Shown: positions 26,204-36,319 of the stretch, piece after piece
Layout: each line of letters starts with the position of its first letter
How positions within the stretch are numbered: position 1 is the first letter of the stretch
Assembly: GCA_903813345.2 (NCBI GenBank)
Contig: CAIIXF020000010.1
Coordinates: forward strand, 19,355,181-19,419,180
Reading direction: 5' to 3'
From: Owenia fusiformis
Lineage: Eukaryota; Annelida; Polychaeta; Sabellida; Oweniidae
Length of the DNA stretch: 64,000 bases
Translations under genes and position numbers: made by a program
The notes under the pieces: generated by a model
Database searches by the model: none
Told to the model about the DNA's origin: nothing
Seen by the model: the letters and a program-made list of their open reading frames with translations, nothing else

Positions 26204-28811
26204 TCAGTCAGATATTGACCTTTCTCTTGAATATGGACTTCTAGAATAATGCCTTTTTCTAAAACTTTTTGACCTTTTTGATCCTTCAGAAACTGATGTT
26301 TTCCTCAATGACCTTTCATTTGAATATGACCTTTCTCTTGAATATGTCCTTTCTCTTGAAAATGACCTTTGTTTTGAAACTGCATTTTTTAATCTCTTTG
26401 TTGAACTTTTGTTTGAATTGAACCTTTCATTTAAATATGACCTTTCTCTAGAGTGAGACCTTCTTTCAGAGTCTGATGTCTCTTTTGAATATGACCTTTT
26501 CATTGAATTTGAACCACTACCATCTTGTGTTTCACGCTTAACCTTTAATGAATATTTTTGATTTCTCCCACGATTTTTCCTGATTTCTTTTTTAACATAA
26601 TGTTCCTCCTTTGCAATTTTACGATGAATGTGCTCTTTCCATCTCTTGAGTTTTGCAAGATCGGGACTAGAACTTGGAGATCTTTTAGACGTTTTATTTT
26701 TTGACCGAGATCTGGAGGTTTGAGAGGAATCAGCACTTGAAGAGTCTTCAGATTGACAATTTCGTTTACGTTTCCTTTGTTCAGATCGTGTGAGTTCACT
26801 TTCACTGTCAGAGTCAGAATAAGATTCAAATTTCCTTTTCTTTGATTTCTTCTTTTTCTTCTTCAATTTTGACTTCTTGGACTTTTTCCTGGAAAAGGGA
26901 AGTTGAAGGATTTATTGGGTAAAACTACTATACAGAGAGTTTATATTTTTAATTACCTTAGTGACCTTTTAGAATATAGATCTGTATCAAAGAAATTCAG
27001 TATTTTTAAAAGTACGAAATTTTACGACTTAAAAATACAATTTCAAACCTTTTCGATAAAAATACAATTTCAAATTTTTTCAATAAAAATACAATTTCAA
27101 ACCTTTTCAATGGTGAGTCACTGCCATTTATCCTGCTTGATCTTTGAGAACTGAAGTCTTCTTTGTAAAGCTCTTTGTAACCACTATGACCCCATCTATA
27201 ATAAACCAAATGAATTAAAAATGGAAACGAGTTAATGGAACAGTATGGCTGAACATAGGATAGGTGACAATATCATTTTCCCAATTCACACCCTGTAACA
27301 TCCATATATTTAACACATATGAGAAAGTAATTATCGGTAATGCAAAATGCTGTTAGGGGAGACATCTTTTAATCAAGGCAAAAATGTTCATATTACCAGC
27401 CAATCTTTGTACTGACCTATCTGGGTCCTTTTCTTTTGCGTCTAATAGCTGTCTCTCCCAGTAGTTATCCCTCTCACCCCTAATTGGACTGTTCCTATCT
27501 TCATCATCCATGTGTGCATGTCTTGCATCTGAAAATAAAAACAGTAGAGCCAGAAATCAGATAAATGCAATTTTAACATTTGTAATATACTTTATGATTG
27601 TTTCAAGGTAAAAACAATTAAGGGTGGTTGATATTTCAGGGATTATCATACCTTCGTGACATCATTAATTTACATCACAGATTTCAATAAAGATTTTACA
27701 TCACCAGTTTAAACTCTTTCTTTCCTTTCCATAAATGCATTTCAATGTTCTCCACAGTGGGTGCAAAATTCCCATTTTCACAATTCACATCAGAATTGCT
27801 CAAAATATGTCAATATTTCAGGATTCTTTTTCATTTTCAAGTGGGTGCAAATGGCTTTTCAGGTGGATGCAAGTCTGTTTCCAAAATCTCAGGTGGGTGC
27901 TGTGCTCACTTGCTTTAATGCTGGGGAGATCACTGCTTTTTGATAAGTCCCTTTAATCCAATAGGTTATGGTACTGATAAGGGTACAACTTACATTTCCT
28001 TTTCTTATCAAAGCTATCGTATTTCAGGTAAGAGCGATCATCGCCACGGTCTAATGGATGCTTGCTTTGAGATTCTGATTGGTTCCCAGATCTAGTGTCT
28101 GATTCCTTTCTGCTTCTGAAATCTGATTGGCTCCTGGATGCTGATTTTTGAGATAAATGTTGACGCCACATTTCTGCTTCTTCCACAACCTTAAATTGCA
28201 TATTATATATGGTAAAAGATGTGACTGATACCAGTTAATAACCTATTCCTTTGATGTTGTGAAAAATTTGTTTATATATTTTTTTTTATTAATGATTAAT
28301 TTCGATAGAAAATACAAGTAAAGCATAATAATGTTATGCCATTGAGGAACAACATTATAAGCCATATATATATTTGTATTTCAGTCCCTATTTTTTCAAT
28401 ACATATTTTTTGTGCATGATTTTCTACACAAAATTTTATGTTCACTTCAAGATCTAGTTTTAATTTTATCATTTTGATTGTGACACATTGTAAACACACA
28501 CCATTAAACTTTCTGACCTGCCTAATTAAAAATATTTTTAGCAAAATTTGGTTATCATAAGTGTTGAAACGGTTTGCCATAAATGGACACAGAAAGGCAA
28601 TTTACAAAAGCAATGGTATGTTGTACATGTTCTACCCTCCTACCAAAAAACACATTGAGGAAGAAGAAACATTAATTTGATGTTTAGATTGAAAATCCCT
28701 AGAATGTAGTCTACGTTTATTGATAAACAAATCATTTGTTACCTTGTTATGAGCATCTGTGTGACGGATAACATTTCTCAGTAGAGTTTTGTTCACCTGG
28801 GACTTCATCAT
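26204..28811 (-). CDS. NKAPD1: NKAPD1 (C11orf57) homologue, five exons
   Basis: Exons in transcript order: 28811-28743, 28189-27994, 27528-27417, 27195-27103, 26888-26204. Together they give an uninterrupted 384-residue frame, against about 290 in human. The first exon ends LLRNVIRHTDAHNK, the hallmark N-terminus of the family. Exon 2 continues with EEAEMW and exons 3-4 join to DPDRWGHSGYKELY, the second family signature. The last exon is highly basic (a KKKKKK run) and then SR-like, with repeated SRERSYS-type units in its last 100 residues. Human NKAPD1 is a little-studied, probably nuclear protein; a role in RNA processing is only suggested by composition. Start: two adjacent ATGs (28811, 28808). 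The exon 4 donor (AAAAG|GTTTGA) is weak and lies in a 27-bp repeat, so that junction is the least certain. The gene is divergent from PIH1D2. Confidence 0.9.
26210..26500 (-). repeat. Degenerate coding repeat in NKAPD1 last exon
   Basis: On the plus strand the word tgacctttctcttgaatat recurs with variations. It encodes (S/Y)SRERSYS-type units, with breaks where the protein reads SNERS or KQRSFSRER. The repeat supplies the SR-like tail and explains part of the extra length relative to the human protein. Confidence 0.7.
27025..27110 (-). repeat. 27-bp repeat, three copies, spanning the NKAPD1 exon 4 donor
   Basis: On the minus strand three 27-bp units read ttgaaaaggtttgaaattg followed by tattttta. 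Units 1 and 3 keep AAAAG|GTTTGA; unit 2 has AAAAAATTTGA and loses the GT. The first unit supplies the donor used in the gene model (exon end 27103). Unit 3 offers an equivalent GT 54 bp downstream in the same phase. Confidence 0.75.
27757..27934 (+). repeat. Dispersed ~180-bp repeat, copy in NKAPD1 intron 2
   Basis: Runs from gtgggtgcaaaatt through ttttcaagtgggtgcaaatg and ggtgggtgctg to cttgctttaat and ggggagatca. A second copy in the same orientation is in PIH1D2 intron 1 (33376-33554). No ORF of note. Confidence 0.85.
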
Positions 28812-28970
28812 AATGCTAGTCTACACACATACATTTGATCTGTGGACTCTCCCTGAAAACAGGTACAAAAACAATTGTTACATGTAAGGGAAATGATCAC
28901 AGACAGTGGGAAGTTCTGCATATACTATAAGTATTATCAGTTAACACCTGACAAGGAGAACTTCTCAGTA

Positions 28971-29102
28971 TCCTATGATTTTTTCGTGATACCATTTTAA
29001 TCCACTCGTTGATATAAATATCTGCACTTATGGCTACACTCACGAGTCCAGATATTGATATCAACTCGTTGATAAAAATGATATCTCTCAAAATCATAGG
29101 AT
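28971..29102. repeat. Palindrome ~130 bp upstream of NKAPD1
   Basis: Arms tcctatgattttttcgtgat...cagata and complement, with a very short loop near 29035. The element lies 160 bp upstream of the NKAPD1 start codon, inside its 5' UTR or promoter region. Confidence 0.65.
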
Positions 29103-29360
29103 ATCCTATACATATCCAAGAAAATGGAATTCTAAGGAGAGTGCATTTTGCTGAAAGGACCACTCATAATTCCACATGTTGGCAAATAGCTGCACTGGTT
29201 ATCAAACAATAACCTATATGGATGACATTGTCTCTCTGTTCTCTGGACTAAGGACTAGTCTATAGTACTTTAGCCACTGGTCAGTGTCAAGCGAAATGTA
29301 CAGCCGTCCCCTTCGCATTTAAGATGGCAAATGGGAAGTATGGATTTCAATATTTTTAGT

Positions 29361-29588
29361 TTTCATATGACATGAAAACTCTGGAGTATAATCAATATAT
29401 TGTGCATAGGCACCACAATTCAACGATATCTTCCACCGCTTAAAGGGAGAGTTACTGGGATTTTCATGATCGTTACCATATCATACATTTCCAGTTACCT
29501 TACGTAAGTGGTGGAGATATTGTTGAACTGTGCCATCCATGCACGATATATGAACAAATGATCATATTCCATAGTTTCCATGTCATGT
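29361..29588. repeat. Foldback element, ~80-bp arms
   Basis: Left arm 29361-29441 (contains gacatgaaaactctggagta and caccacaattcaacgatatc) pairs imperfectly with right arm 29508-29588 (contains gttgaactgtg, tttccatgtcatg). The flanks (29270-29330 and 29680-29750) resemble 21300-21545, so a larger dispersed repeat may include this foldback. Confidence 0.65.
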
Positions 29589-31340
29589 CATTCTGATACT
29601 CATAGCATCTCTCTCTGTTGCATCGCGGATCCAAGATCCAAAAGGATAGAGATGGAGAGGGTGTGGCTTACCACGATGATGTCATGTAAGTCTGATTTAG
29701 TTCAAATATCAAAGCATTATGTCACTTGATACTGACCAGTGATAGCCTCGCCTACGTGCAGCATTAGATCTATAAAGTAAACACCGATTTGAGTCAACGT
29801 TTTTTTTCAAAACTTACTGCCATATAATTTTACCAGGATTTGAAACAGGAATTCAAAAAAGTTACCTGTTTTATTTCCTTATTCTAGCCTTAATTAGCTT
29901 ATCTTCGTGACTTGCTTGCACAGCTATAGCAAAAGTCTTAAACTATCCCATCACTCGAAAGTATAACTGTTATTGTATCTATTAGCCTCATTTGACTGTT
30001 TCCAATTGACTGGTAAGATCCAGTCAGAGTTTTGGCAATGGATGATGTTGTCAGAATTATGTACATATGTCTATACATGGGCTTTCTGTTCTAAATGACA
30101 TCATTTTTTTAGAATAACTTCCATCTTGGAATTTGAGACGAATGAGAGGGAGAAATGATTTGAGAGATATGAGAAAAGGGGATTTCTATTCAATTTCCTG
30201 TGATGAACTGACAAAAGGTAGGTGGCGCTAGATAAGGCATCGGCAAACTTATAATATATGGAGGGAAAACTAAGAATAAAGCCAAATGAGAGAATAAATA
30301 GATTTTTTAATCGTCGGACACCAAGGTGTTTAAGAGTATAGATCTAATTGAAAACCCATGGTCTATCCGATGACCAATCAAAGAGCACGATATGATCACG
30401 TGATCAATCACACGTTTTCTAAAAGCTAATCAATGATGCCTGTTTATGAAGAGGGGATCACGTGACCTTCTGCCAAAGCACTGGATGCTTGTTTTTAATC
30501 CTGGTAAAATTAGATCTAGTCTAACGTTCACTCAAGTGAAAGTAACAATGAAAATCAACAATAAAAAGTGAATTTATTGCAGCAGAATCACTGAGCATAA
30601 CCCCTAACATAACAAGAATGGGAACGAACTTTCATGAAAAGAAAATCCACACCAACCCAGTTATATTTAGACTTTAATCGGCTGTGAACAGTGGTGAAGG
30701 CAAAAGTATTTTCAGACACTTACTTTTTTAGAAAGACGTGCAGAGCTACTAAAATTAAACTCTGATTTGTTTCGTATTTAAATTTCATTTTATTAGACTT
30801 GAATGAGCCATAAATATATGTTAAAAAGATCTACAATTAGATTTTAGTCGATGATTTGTGAACATGCCATGTACTTTTATCTCTCATTTATGCATATATT
30901 TGTAAGATTACACAAGTCTTGTTTATACGAAACTTATTCTTAAAAAGATTCGTAGCTCAGTAATCAATTTGAAATTATTTTGAAACTTTCGGAAGATTTC
31001 TGTGTTTTATGACATATCAACGTTTATCAGCAACATAACTGCATATTCGTCGCCAAAAAGATTTTAAGGTTCGTAATGAGGTCCGTAAAGGCCCAGTAAT
31101 GACAAAAAAGGCCCACTTTTTGGGGCCTACGGCCAAAAAAACAGCCCGGAGATAAAATATTGATGTTTTGGCCTCTTATCATTCAACACAGTATTGCTTG
31201 AATAACGTTCATTAGTGATAAAAAGTTAAAGAATAACAAGACGCTTCGAATGAGGTACATGTATGATTTGTCGCATATTTTTCAGTAATTGCTGCGCAAT
31301 CATCATTTTAAAATTTCGAAATATTTTTGGTGTCTCATCT

Positions 31341-31682
31341 GGGGCCGTGAATTCGTACGATCCCCAATCCAATCTGGATAAATTTTATCTTTTGGGATAA
31401 ATCTTGGATTACTAATCCGAAAAATATTTGGTGAATTCGTACGATCCGAGGACTATGAGGGGGAATCCCCAAGATTTATCCAATTTGCATTGGAATTTGG
31501 ATAAAATTTATCCAAAAAGTAATCCACCTCACGAGGTGGATTGAGATTTATCCTGAGATTAATCCCATGATGGTACGAATTCACCGATTTTTGGATTAAT
31601 TCTTGGATTAATCCCACAATGCATCATTACCATGACGAAATTTATACGGATCGGATCGCGGATCATACGAATTCACCGCCCC
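31341..31682. mobile_element. 342-bp element with ~23-bp inverted termini
   Basis: Left end GGGGCCGTGAATTCGTACGA, right end the complement with two mismatches (GGGGCGGTGAATTCGTATGA read inward). The inside repeats the words gaattcgtacgatcc, ggataaat and ttggatta in both orientations, so it folds at several levels. No ORF and no convincing target duplication. Confidence 0.7.
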
Positions 31683-32175
31683 TGGAGGAATATTTATTGA
31701 GACACTTCAAAAGAATCTGGCCGGGATCTATGCCTGAAGATTAGGAGTCTTACTTACCCTCTAGAGATTAGAACACACATTTCAATTTATTATCCTTGAA
31801 AAAATTAACTTGGCTGAAGCTACTTAATAACAAGAGGTCATAGATTTAGAGTGAATGGGTATAATGTTGATTTTAGGTAACTTCAACATATGGGGTAACT
31901 TTAACACCTTGTTGTTTGTTTGCTCTAATTTCAGATCTAGGGGCAAGCCATGTATGTAATTCTTCTCGCATGTCGACATTACCCAACTCCTCGAGGTTTC
32001 ACCCCGTTGTCCTGTTGCACATAAAACTAATTAATATTTTGACTCCTATTAGGGAAATAAAATGTTGAAATAGACTGTAATCATAATCTAATTTCCACAG
32101 ATGAGCCTCAATATTCAAAAAGTTGAATTTCTGAAAATATTCAAATGTTGGTACTTAATCTTTCAGCCTACTTTC

Positions 32176-32722
32176 AAGTACACTGGTGATCCACTCGATT
32201 ACGCTGGTTACCAAAACGAACCGTTTTGGTAACAAAATGTCGGAACATCCGGAAGGTACGATTTTTCTCGTTTCCTTATTTTACACGTTGTAGGCAGAAT
32301 TCATACGACATTTTTTAACACAAACGTGTATCAGTATCATATGTTTAAGAAAGTGTACATATTTGCGAACAAATAGTTCAGAAGACAACAGAATCGTTGA
32401 TTTACTTCCTCACTTAAGTTACATAAACAGTTTGGGTTAAAAGTGCAGATCTTAACTGTTTTTCGAAAAACCGTTTATGTAACTTAAGTGAGGAAGTAAA
32501 TCGACGATTCTGTTGTCATCTGAGCTATTTTATCGCAAACATGTACATTTTCTAAAACATATGATACTGATGCACATTGTGAGAAAAAACGTCTTGGGGA
32601 TTCTGCCTACAACGTGTGAAATAAGGAAAAAAGAAAAATCGTGCCTTCGACGTTCCGACATTTTGTTACCAAAACGGTTCGTTTTGGTAACCAGCGTAAT
32701 CGATTGGATCACCAGTGAAGTA
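32176..32722. mobile_element. 537-bp foldback element with CACTGG ends and 5-bp target duplication
   Basis: The element occupies 32181-32717 and starts CACTGGTGATCCACTCGATT. Left arm 32181-32437 and right arm 32465-32717 are close reverse complements, including the internal ccaaaacg/cgttttgg palindrome, with a loop of about 27 bp. AAGTA lies directly before (32176-32180) and after (32718-32722). CACTG ends with a 5-bp duplication would fit Transib/RAG-related elements, but CACTA/Chapaev types have similar ends. There is no coding sequence. Confidence 0.75.
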
Positions 32723-32982
32723 GTACATGATGATCAATCGTGTTATGTCATCAAATGTTTTTTGTTAAGCTACTCAATAGCTATATATTAGTTATAGAGA
32801 TACTTGAAAATGAATCTAAATACAAAAAAGTTTCTTCTCATCATTTGTTTGGGTCACATCTGAATTCCAAGTATGAACAAATTCATTTTGACAGCAGGTG
32901 ATTACATGTATATCCAAAATTCAATAGGAGCCTAACTGTTCCTAATAGAAAACAAAATTTGTGTTTTCTCAGATTGCAGTGA

Positions 32983-35900
32983 ATGATGGACCCCTCAAAG
33001 CTGAACATCAATTCAGAGGATATGATGAATCAGGCTCAGAGTATCTGGTCAATGTTGGATGATATGTCTGAGAATAATCCAGAGAGTTACCGCAAATTCA
33101 TTGAGAAGCAGATGAAGGAGGGAAAACAAGCCATGAAACCACCTTCGCCACATATGTGTGTCCAAACGAGGGTAAGTCAATAAGTCATGTTAGCCATAAT
33201 GAAGAACACATTGATCTAGTATTAAGGCATAAGTGTAACTGATCTTTAATTTTAAAATTGGTTTCACCTTCATTTTATGCAGCCGTCTTTCTGCTTACAA
33301 ATCAAAGAGCTACACTACAGAGGCATTATTTCAAAATTCACACTACCGCACTGATCTCACCAGGATTTTTTCTCGGGTGGGTGCAAAATTATCATTTTCA
33401 CAATATTATTCATACAAACATTGGTCAAAATATGCCAATTTTTCATGATTTTCTCATTTTCAAGTGGGTGCAAATGGATTTTCAGGTGGATGGAGGACTA
33501 TATTCTAAATCTCACGTGGGTGCTGGGCCCACTTGCTTTAATCTGGGGAGATCAGTTCACTGGTATATGGTCTGCTATGATGTTTGTCATCATCATGACT
33601 TAAACTGTTACTTCTTACATATATGTTATATTTTCCTAATAAATAAAGATGTTGGCCCCTAAGAGAGTTTGATTTTAATGTTTGTACTTCCAGGACAACA
33701 AAAACAGAAAATTCTATATTAACATGTGTGAATGGCAACAAGTTCCTGATGCCAAAAATGAAGAGGCACCAATACCAGTTGTAGGCGGTGCTATACTGAC
33801 AGATTCTCAAGCTCAGGGTAAGTGGTGGTAATATTAAGAAAAATAAGTGATAATTTCTTTCTGTTCATTTATGGTTTATCGTGTATGTTTGTTTGATTAC
33901 ATCGAGGATGCTTTAATTGCAAATTTGAATGTTAAACTCATGGTACTATATTACAGGGTGAGCCAAAAAAATGTAACCCAACCAAATCTTAATAATTTAG
34001 TCATCCTGCATGAGTTTAGTGTCATATTTGGCACAATTAGGCCTTGTCCAATGTATTGTCATTCTACCAAGTTTCAGTGCTCTATCTCTAGTGGTTACGA
34101 TTTCATGGCCATTTTACAAAACATGCAACATGTATTGGGCGTATTTATTCACAACACGAACATAAACAACTTGTGTTAGGGCTCTCATCTTCATTCTTAT
34201 CTCTTGTTTCAAGGGTTGTTATAGAGTATAGGCCCACAGATTAAAATCTGGTGGGATTTATGAACAGTCAGTGAGGCACATTTCTGCATTTTGAGCATGT
34301 TTTGTAAATGACCATAAAATTGTGTGACTATTAGAGATAGACCAGTGATACTAAGTAGAATGAAAGAACATTAAACAAGGCCAATATGATTTAGAACAAT
34401 GCTGAATGACTGAGTTATTACCATACATTTGTTTGGGTTACCTTTTTTGCTCACCCTGTATAATAAGTTGATTAATCATCCCATCAAACGAAATTTGGAG
34501 GGATATGGAGAATGCCTCTGTCCGTCCGTCTCTCTGGATGGCCTGATTTTGTTCATATTTTAAACACATGTGCCCTATGTCAGCAGAAGTTTTCCTCGAA
34601 AGTCGATTTTCAACATTTTTATGTTTGTTATTTTATATTTTCTAATACAATTCTAAAAGTAAATATAGCGATTTTGTTCATATTTTACATGTGACTACTT
34701 ATAAGCATGGTACACTGTTCATTGACAATTTTACTCGAAAATGGCCATTTTGAAAAAATGTTGTTTTATGAAGTTTGCTGTTACTAAAATCGTAGTGAAG
34801 CAATTTTATGACCGCCATGGCCATTTAATGAAGTCATGCCTAATGTTGGAAAAATGTCACCCACCCATAACTTGAGAGGTTAATATGCCTTGATACTTTT
34901 TGAATAGCCATAAAAGGAGATCTACTGTAGTTTATAGGTCGAACAAAAGGGCGCTTCATCTAAATATGAGTGTCATTTTTGTGCCATCTCCAGGTATTAA
35001 CATGCTTAAGTGAATAAGTGTACATGTCCAGGTATTAACATGTTTAAATATACATCTTCAAGTATTAACATGCTTAAATGTATATATCCATGTATTAACA
35101 TGTTTAAATGTATATCTCCAGATATTAACATGTTTAAGTAGATATCTCCATATATTCACATGTTTATAAACATCTCCAGGTATTAACATGTTTAAATGTA
35201 CATCTCCAGGGATAAACATGTTTAAATTTACATCCCAATGAATTAACATGTTTAAATGTACATCTCCAGGTATAAACATGTTTAAATGGACATCCCAAGG
35301 AATTAACATGTTTAAATGTACATCTCCAATTAGTAATATGTTTACATGTACATTTCCAGGTATTAACATGTTTAAATGTACATCACTATGTATTAACATG
35401 TTTATATGTATATCCCTATCTATTAACATGTTTAAATGTACATTTCCAGATATTAATGTGTTTAATTATACATCTCCAAGTATTGACATTTTTAAATGTA
35501 CATCTCCACTCTCTAGATATTAACATGTCTAAATGTACATCTCCAAATATCAACATGCTTAAATCTTCACTTTCATGTATAATAAACATGTTTTAAATGT
35601 ACATTTCAGGAGATGTAGTCATAGCAGCCACTGCCTTCAATCCTAATATCCTGAAAGAATATGGCAAGAATGCTAAGAGTAAGGAAACGAGAGACTGTCT
35701 CATTGGGCTTGCATGTGATTTTATAGAGGACCAAAACAAACCAATCAAATTATCAAGAGACTATGTTGTTTTGGATAGCACAGACTATTATGGCAACCCA
35801 GCTCATATAGCTAAAGCATTTGAAAAACAAACCAAGAAAATCGAAAAAGAATTTGAGAATAATATATCAGAAATTGAGAAAACGTTTGGGGCATTGGCTC

Positions 35901-36319
35901 CTGGAGGAACTGAATCTTTAATGAGTAAATTATCATCTTTAACTACAGATGATACTCAAGAAAATGGGATTCATGCTGATTCACCATCTCCTGGCATTTC
36001 ACTTCTTAAAACGGAACAAGTCAAGCCAGGCCTTATCGAAGAAATAAAAACTGAACAATTATCTCGTAAGCCTGACTATTCATTGTCTACAAGGGAGATC
36101 GGAGGCAGAGAGGAATATGTTCTAAAAATTGAACTACCAAGTGTGAAATCCGTTTCAGAATGTGATTTAGAAGTCTTGAGCAAGTCTCTTGAATTAACCG
36201 TTGAGGAGAAATATTCGCTGACTTTACATTTTGATCGGTCAGTAGATGAAGATAATACAGCAGCAAAGTTCATTAAGAAGACATCTACTTTGACTGTTAT
36301 ACTGCCCATTATTCAATAG
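32983..36319 (+). CDS. PIH1D2: PIH1D2 homologue, three coding exons
   Basis: Exons 32983-33171, 33694-33817, 35610-36319 give a 340-residue frame (human PIH1D2 is 315). The N-terminus has SIWSMLDDMSENNPESYRKF and KQMKEGKQ, matching the human layout WNLLDDLAQSDPEGYEKF and QLKEGKQ. The PIH1 N domain follows (residues about 45-165) with FYINMCEW, and the C-terminal CS-like domain (about 245-340) has ELPSVKSVSECDLEV and AKFIKKTSTLTVILP. PIH1D2 proteins are Hsp90 co-chaperone adaptors of R2TP-like complexes (RUVBL1/2 with SPAG1) and are linked to assembly of axonemal dyneins; they act in the cytoplasm. Two ATGs are in tandem (32983, 32986); the first is taken. The acceptor of exon 3 is embedded in a minisatellite. 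A middle stretch rich in S/T/E (about residues 180-240) is longer than in human. The gene is divergent from NKAPD1. Confidence 0.93.
33376..33554 (+). repeat. Dispersed ~180-bp repeat, copy in PIH1D2 intron 1
   Basis: Second copy of the repeat at 27757-27934, in the same plus-strand orientation. It is therefore sense to PIH1D2 here and antisense to NKAPD1 there. Confidence 0.85.
33952..34460. mobile_element. 509-bp mariner-type MITE in PIH1D2 intron 2
   Basis: Ends are TACAGGGTGAGCCAAAAAAA on the left and the complement of TACAGGGTGAGCAAAAAAGG on the right; the inverted match continues into gtaacccaa. TA at both tips fits a TA target. No transposase is present. Known Tc1/mariner relatives have TACAGGGTGxCCCAAAA ends. 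Confidence 0.85.
34461..34989 (+). other. PIH1D2 intron 2 segment, nothing recognised
   Basis: AT-rich intron. A short tccgtccgtctctctgg stretch near 34521 resembles the start of the repeat at 41525 and may be a fragment of the same family. Confidence 0.4.
34990..35608 (+). repeat. ~31-bp minisatellite running into the PIH1D2 exon 3 acceptor
   Basis: About twenty degenerate units of the form catctccaggtattaacatg followed by tttaaatgta. The last unit reads tttaaatgtacatttcag and its AG is the acceptor of exon 3 (exon begins 35610). Most earlier units carry a similar pyrimidine-poor ccag. The array yields repetitive open frames on both strands (35058-35429 minus, 35248-35523 plus) that are not genes. 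Confidence 0.9.

Larger units (their letters stand above)
28812..32982. promoter_or_regulatory. Shared divergent intergenic region between NKAPD1 and PIH1D2
   Basis: 4.2 kb between the start codons of two divergently transcribed genes. Any promoters and 5' UTR exons must lie here. An acceptor-like tttctcag or gattgcag just before 32980 suggests that PIH1D2 has an upstream non-coding exon. No TATA box or CpG-rich core can be pinned down. The region also hosts four repeats: 28971, 29361, 31341 and 32176. Promoter function is inference from gene orientation. Confidence 0.4.

Noticed and set aside
35058-35523. Repetitive ORFs of 91 and 123 codons on both strands
   Set aside because: They are open only because the ~31-bp minisatellite lacks stops in those frames; the protein is a tandem of the same short word and the region is a PIH1D2 intron.
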